Shown here one piece after another: positions 5,759-10,828 of a stretch of 10,828 nucleotides of DNA (the first letter of the stretch is position 1; each line of letters opens with the position of its first letter). Source of the DNA: a bacterium (lineage in GTDB: Bacteria; Bacillota_I; Bacilli_A; Mycoplasmatales; Mycoplasmoidaceae); contig JAGBOP010000051.1 of NCBI GenBank assembly GCA_017633835.1, positions 1 through 10,828 on the forward strand, in the 5' to 3' direction. Under the pieces are notes generated by a model. The model saw only the letters and a program-made list of their open reading frames with translations, had not been told where the DNA came from and did not search any database. Position numbers and translations under genes: made by a program.

Positions 5759-8197
5759 ATGCGTAAAGACATTAAAAATGTCGAACCGGTACAGCCGATC
5801 CGGCACAAGCCCAGGGTGTCAAACCATAAAACCTTTGGCGAAAACATCATTCATGGGGATTTTACTTTTAATAACCATGATTATGAACAAGCCAATTGGT
5901 TAGTAAGAACTTTTGGACATGCCAAGTTTATTCGGATGTTTTGGCGGTTATTCTTCCCCATGCTAATTTGGGGAGTAGTAACTGCTTTAGTGCCAATCCT
6001 TTTTATGACTATGGCAAAAGGAGTCTACCAGCAAGATGGGGTTGGCATTCCAATCTATGAATCCTTTAGTTACACGTTAAGTAAATTTAATTACATCAAT
6101 ATCTTTGTTGCTACTGCCTGAACATTGATGGCATACCCAATCGTGGGTAACTACATTGGGAAGAATGAACCGCATAAAATGCAAGAAGCAGTGCGATTTG
6201 TCTTCTATATCATCATGTGTACTTGCAGTATTGCAATGATTTGTGAATTTATCTATGCTCCAACCATTGCTCAAGCAATTGTTTGAAAATATACTGATGT
6301 CAGTAAATATGATTTAAGTAAACTTCAATTGCAAAATGGAGCAATGTTCCCAAGTGAAAATGCTTTACATGCATATTTAACTGATATTCAACGGGGCTTT
6401 CAATTAAAATATTCCACCATTTCCATTCGCTATTTTGCTTTTACTAGTTATTTCCTTGGTTGATCAAGTTTATTTACTCCGATGTTTGCATCTAAACGCA
6501 ACAACCGCATCCTTGTTTATTCCACCATTGCTGGCTTAATCTTCTTCTTAATTGTTTACTCTGGCTATTTATATGGGGATGTAATTTCTAGTAGCGAAAT
6601 TGCTGGTACTTTTAATGTTAATGGTACCATTGTGCACGAAAAAATTTGTTATGCTGGTTATGTTAAATTTGAACCACTAATTAATACTTCGTGCGGAATT
6701 TATATTGGTTATAGTATTGTCATTCCGTTATATTTAACAGTTTATAGTTTCTTCCCAAAATTCTTTAAGTATATTGGGATTAGTACTTCCAACTTCTTTA
6801 AGAATCTTTATAATTCCATTGTGGATAAACAATCCAACATTGAATACAAGATTTCATTAAAGGAATATAAAAAAGCTAAATACTTACGCAAGATTAAATA
6901 CTACCAAGACATGATTCGCTATTTAGCTGTGCTACCAACTTCAAGAACAGTTAATAAGTATTACGATGAACAAGAAAAAACCATTATTAACAAAAAGAAT
7001 CAAATTAAAATCAATAAATACGAACAATATTTAACCACGCATAAACCAAAGTGGGATGCAATTATTGCTCACTGTGATGTTGATTTACAACAACTAAATC
7101 AACAACTAAAAAACACTAAACCAACTACTCATACTTTGTTCTACATTGATTATGATGCACTAAAGAATATTGATGATTTTGAACGATACTACTTATGATT
7201 TAGTGGAGCTAGTGTTCCATTACGGATTACGACTTTTAAATATTTCTTAATTTATAAATTACACATTCATTTATGAGATCATAAAAATACGCAATACTTT
7301 TCTTTTAAAGTTAGTCCTAGTTGCATGATTGGCGTGATTAAAACCAGTGCAGGTTTATTTGCTGACCAATTTGCTTACGGGGTGTTTGCCCTTGCTTTAA
7401 TTACGTTTGCAACTAACTTTAACGGTAACTTACTTGGTATGCCTGGTACCACATTAAATGATGGGAAGGAATATTATAAGTTAATTGTTGCAAACGCTTC
7501 CTTAATTTCTGGTTATCTTGGTATGGTTTATAATGGCTTTATCTTACTACCACAATACTTTGTTTCTTACTATTTAGGAAGAAATGATAAAGAAACTGCA
7601 TACCATAACTCCTTGTTGTTAATGAACTGGTCATTCATTGTCGGGATTATTCTTTGTGCCATTGTACTAGTTTATGGTTCATTTGTTAACTATATTATTT
7701 ATCCATCCAATGGTGCAACCTTAATTCCAGTTACTTGAACTGGACCAGGAGCAGCTAACATGATTACGTTCAACCAATTCTGATTAGACTGCTTCTACAT
7801 GGAATTAATTTTAGCCATTGTGGAAATCTTTGACTCGGGTACTACAGTGTCATTTAACATTCTAGTAGCAGGTGGATGTAAGTGGACCTTCTTTAGTGAC
7901 CAATTTGTGCGACTTGTTAACATTGCCGTGCTAGTTTCCTTATACTACTGTAAGACTGATGGTGTTGATTGATTTAACTTATACTTTAGTGCCAACATGT
8001 TTGTTTACTACATTGTGGCACGTTCGCACTCCGTCATTCCGTGCTTTATTTGCTGAATCTTCATTGAACGTGGTTTAGCCTTACGATCCATTGATGATGA
8101 AGAAAAACACATTAATAGTAGTGTGCTTACTCAACATCTTGGTAAAATTATCTTTAACCACAGCATGAAGAAAAAATCAAAAATTTATACTGATTAA
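5759..8197 (+). CDS. Large polytopic membrane protein, MATE-like efflux transporter with a cytosolic insertion
   Basis: The product has 812 residues, much longer than the roughly 450 usual for MATE proteins. After a hydrophilic N-terminus (1-58), the first half has hydrophobic segments near 60-86, 111-130, 145-172, 220-240, 250-272 and 312-335. The second half resumes at about 524 with segments near 533-551, 576-604, 620-648, 677-703, 716-731 and 740-768, so about 12 helices in all. Each half has a similar short motif after a helix: VGNYIGKNEPHKMQEA (129-144) and VSYYLGRNDKETA (602-614). These match the 'G...A.....A' loop repeated in both MATE halves. Between the halves lies a Lys/Tyr/Gln-rich soluble stretch (about 345-515). 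Substrates would be drugs, metabolites or lipid-like compounds; none can be named. Nine UGA and six UGG codons encode Trp. The family call rests on topology and the repeat, so it is moderate. Confidence 0.6.
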
Positions 8198-8199
8198 TT

Positions 8200-8481
8200 A
8201 TGAAAACATTTCAATGTAAAGTTTTATTAAGTGATGACGCTAGTGATAGTGTTATCATCACGGTCAAAGAAGATGAATTATTATTACCCCAACTAGAAGA
8301 TAATAATGTTCCGATTAATTATGATTGTCGCGAAGGGATTTGCGGAGCATGTGAATCTTACTTATTAGATGGCAAAATTATTACGCAAAGTGGTCAAGAA
8401 GTAAGTGCAGGCACTGATGTGAAGATTAAACCATGCATTTCTTATCCGCAAAGTGATTTAACAATTCAATTAATTGACTAA
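8200..8481 (+). CDS. Plant-type [2Fe-2S] ferredoxin (YfaE-like)
   Basis: This 93-residue electron carrier has the four-cysteine signature C43-X4-C48-X2-C51-X27-C79, with the classic loop CREGICGAC (43-51) and KPC before the last ligand. The length and spacing resemble small ferredoxins such as YfaE, which donates electrons to keep the class Ia ribonucleotide reductase NrdB active. No reductase domain is fused to it. The ATG begins two bases after the transporter stop codon with no Shine-Dalgarno site, so it is likely expressed with the transporter. A strong terminator at 8501-8534 ends the unit. It has no signal peptide and should be cytosolic. The ferredoxin fold is near certain; the partner enzyme is unknown. 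It implies an iron-sulfur cluster assembly system elsewhere in the genome. Confidence 0.93.
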   Translation: MKTFQCKVLLSDDASDSVIITVKEDELLLPQLEDNNVPINYDCREGICGACESYLLDGKIITQSGQEVSAGTDVKIKPCISYPQSDLTIQLID

Positions 8482-8500
8482 CTAATTAAATAAAATATTA

Positions 8501-8534
8501 AACAAAAGGCAGGGAATTTACCCTGCTTTTTGTT
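8501..8534 (+). terminator. Intrinsic terminator after the ferredoxin gene
   Basis: A 14-bp stem pairs 8501-8514 with 8521-8534. Its core is GCAGGG/CCCTGC around a six-base loop, flanked by an AACAAAA arm and a TTTTTGTT arm with one G-U pair. The T-run (8527-8531) is part of the right arm. This is the most GC-rich stem in the window. Confidence 0.9.
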
Positions 8535-8548
8535 ATGTAAACCTTACT

Positions 8549-8569
8549 AAAGCACTAATGTGCTTTTTT
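8549..8569 (+). terminator. Second hairpin with T-run (tandem terminator or operator)
   Basis: AAAGCAC (8549-8555) pairs with GTGCTTT (8560-8566) around TAAT, followed by further T's to 8569. It could be a back-up terminator. It is also an 18-base palindrome whose right end reaches the -35 position of the gltX promoter, so an operator is an alternative. Confidence 0.6.
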
Positions 8570-8586
8570 ACTAGGCAGGTACATAC

Positions 8587-8592
8587 TATAAT
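8587..8592 (+). promoter_or_regulatory. -10 box of gltX promoter
   Basis: A perfect TATAAT lies 38 bases before the gltX ATG and downstream of both terminators. The -35 is poor (TTTTTA, 8565-8570, 16-base spacer). Expected transcript start is near 8599, giving a leader of about 32 bases. Confidence 0.65.
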
Positions 8593-8594
8593 AA

Positions 8595-10109
<1,515 letters not shown>

Positions 10110-10127
10110 TTTAACGATTAAATAAAG

Positions 10128-10828
10128 ATGACTGAACAAGAATTAAAAAATCTGAAAAAAATTGCTGATACAGTTAAAGTTTTAGCATTAAGCATGATTA
10201 ATAATGCTAATTCGGGTCATAGTGGAATTGTTTTAAGTGCGGCTGATATTTTGTGTACATTATTTCAAAACCACCTGGTTTTAGATCCTAATGATCCTAA
10301 TTTCTTTAACCGCGACCGGTTCATTATGGACCCAGGTCATGGTAGTGCATTACTATATGCACTAATGTATGTTTATAAAGTTGGTAATTTAAAAATAAGT
10401 GATTTAATGCAATTTCGGCAAATTGATTCTATCACTCCTGGACACCCTGAAAGTTTTGTGACAAGTGGGGTGGAATATAGTACTGGAGCACTTGGGCAAG
10501 GATGTGGAGCTAGTGTGGGTTTTGCTTGTGCTCAAGCCCATTTAAATGCCCTATATCCGGATTTAGTTAATCACTATACTTATTGCTTAATTAGTGATGG
10601 AGCATTTGAAGAAGGAATTAGTTACGAAGCATTTAGTGTTGCAGCTAAAGCGAAATTAAATAAACTTATTTTCTTATATGATGCAAATAACGTGCAATTA
10701 GATTCGATGGTCAGTGTTAATACCATTACGAATAAACACTTATATTTTGAATCATTAGGTTTAAATTACATTTACGTTGCTAATGGGCATGATTTTGAAT
10801 CCATTGATGCTGCCATCAAAAAAGCCAA
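10128..10828 (+). CDS. tkt: Transketolase, N-terminal part (cut by window end)
   Basis: The first 233 codons of a thiamine-diphosphate enzyme that transfers two-carbon units between sugar phosphates in the pentose phosphate pathway. Family blocks appear in order: GHSG (30-33), RDRFIMDPGHGS (62-73), TPGHPE (103-108), GVEYSTGALGQG (114-125), SDGAFEEG (156-163) and LYDANN (183-188). Catalytic or cofactor-contacting His31, His71, His106, Asp157, Glu162 and Asn187 line up with known transketolase positions. The first glycine of the usual GDG cofactor motif is serine here (SDG). The gene starts 18 bases after gltX with no terminator between them, so read-through from gltX is likely. There is no good Shine-Dalgarno site. 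The pyrimidine-binding and C-terminal domains are outside the window. The fragment contains no Trp. Confidence 0.94.
   Translation, partial: MTEQELKNLKKIADTVKVLALSMINNANSGHSGIVLSAADILCTLFQNHLVLDPNDPNFFNRDRFIMDPGHGSALLYALMYVYKVGNLKISDLMQFRQIDSITPGHPESFVTSGVEYSTGALGQGCGASVGFACAQAHLNALYPDLVNHYTYCLISDGAFEEGISYEAFSVAAKAKLNKLIFLYDANNVQLDSMVSVNTITNKHLYFESLGLNYIYVANGHDFESIDAAIKKA

Overview
This window comes from a low-GC bacterium (about one third G+C by eye) that reads UGA as tryptophan (genetic code 4), so it is most likely a member of the Mollicutes. With UGA read as stop, gatB, gltX and both large transporters break into pieces. With UGA read as Trp, each becomes one uninterrupted frame whose joined pieces fit a known family. 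All four Trp codons of gltX are UGA, while the 812-residue transporter uses nine UGA and six UGG. CGG arginine codons occur as well. I cannot name the species. All genes lie on the + strand.

Layout. (1) 1-2213: the 3' end of gatA and complete gatB, overlapping by one base: two subunits of the tRNA-dependent amidotransferase that makes Gln-tRNA(Gln) and/or Asn-tRNA(Asn). (2) 2257-3585: a membrane protein of the lysylphosphatidylglycerol-synthase-TM / UPF0104 (MprF N-terminal) type, ending in an intrinsic terminator whose loop contains the stop codon. (3) 3604-3723: a short gap with extensive nested base-pairing potential in front of a CaCA-superfamily cation exchanger (3724-5016). A small three-helix membrane protein of unknown function (5017-5508) follows with no gap. 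(4) 5509-5758: a 250-base leader with a good -10 box, one or two hairpins, a very strong intrinsic terminator and a nine-codon upstream ORF. It precedes an 812-residue polytopic protein that resembles a MATE transporter with a large cytosolic insertion (5759-8197). A plant-type [2Fe-2S] ferredoxin (8200-8481) starts two bases later. (5) 8482-8630: a strong terminator, a second palindromic hairpin and a gltX promoter. (6) 8631-10109: gltX. (7) 10128-end: the N-terminal third of a transketolase.

How the genes fit together. GatAB plus a single GluRS suits the indirect route to Gln-tRNA used by bacteria that lack GlnRS: GltX would mischarge tRNA(Gln) and GatCAB would amidate it. The middle block concerns the membrane (lipid flippase-like protein, cation exchanger, exporter). 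Two of its transport genes sit behind leaders that look like RNA control elements. These two leaders, and an unexpected ferredoxin in a reduced UGA-Trp genome, are the points most worth a second look. I saw no mobile elements, CRISPR arrays, tRNA or rRNA genes.
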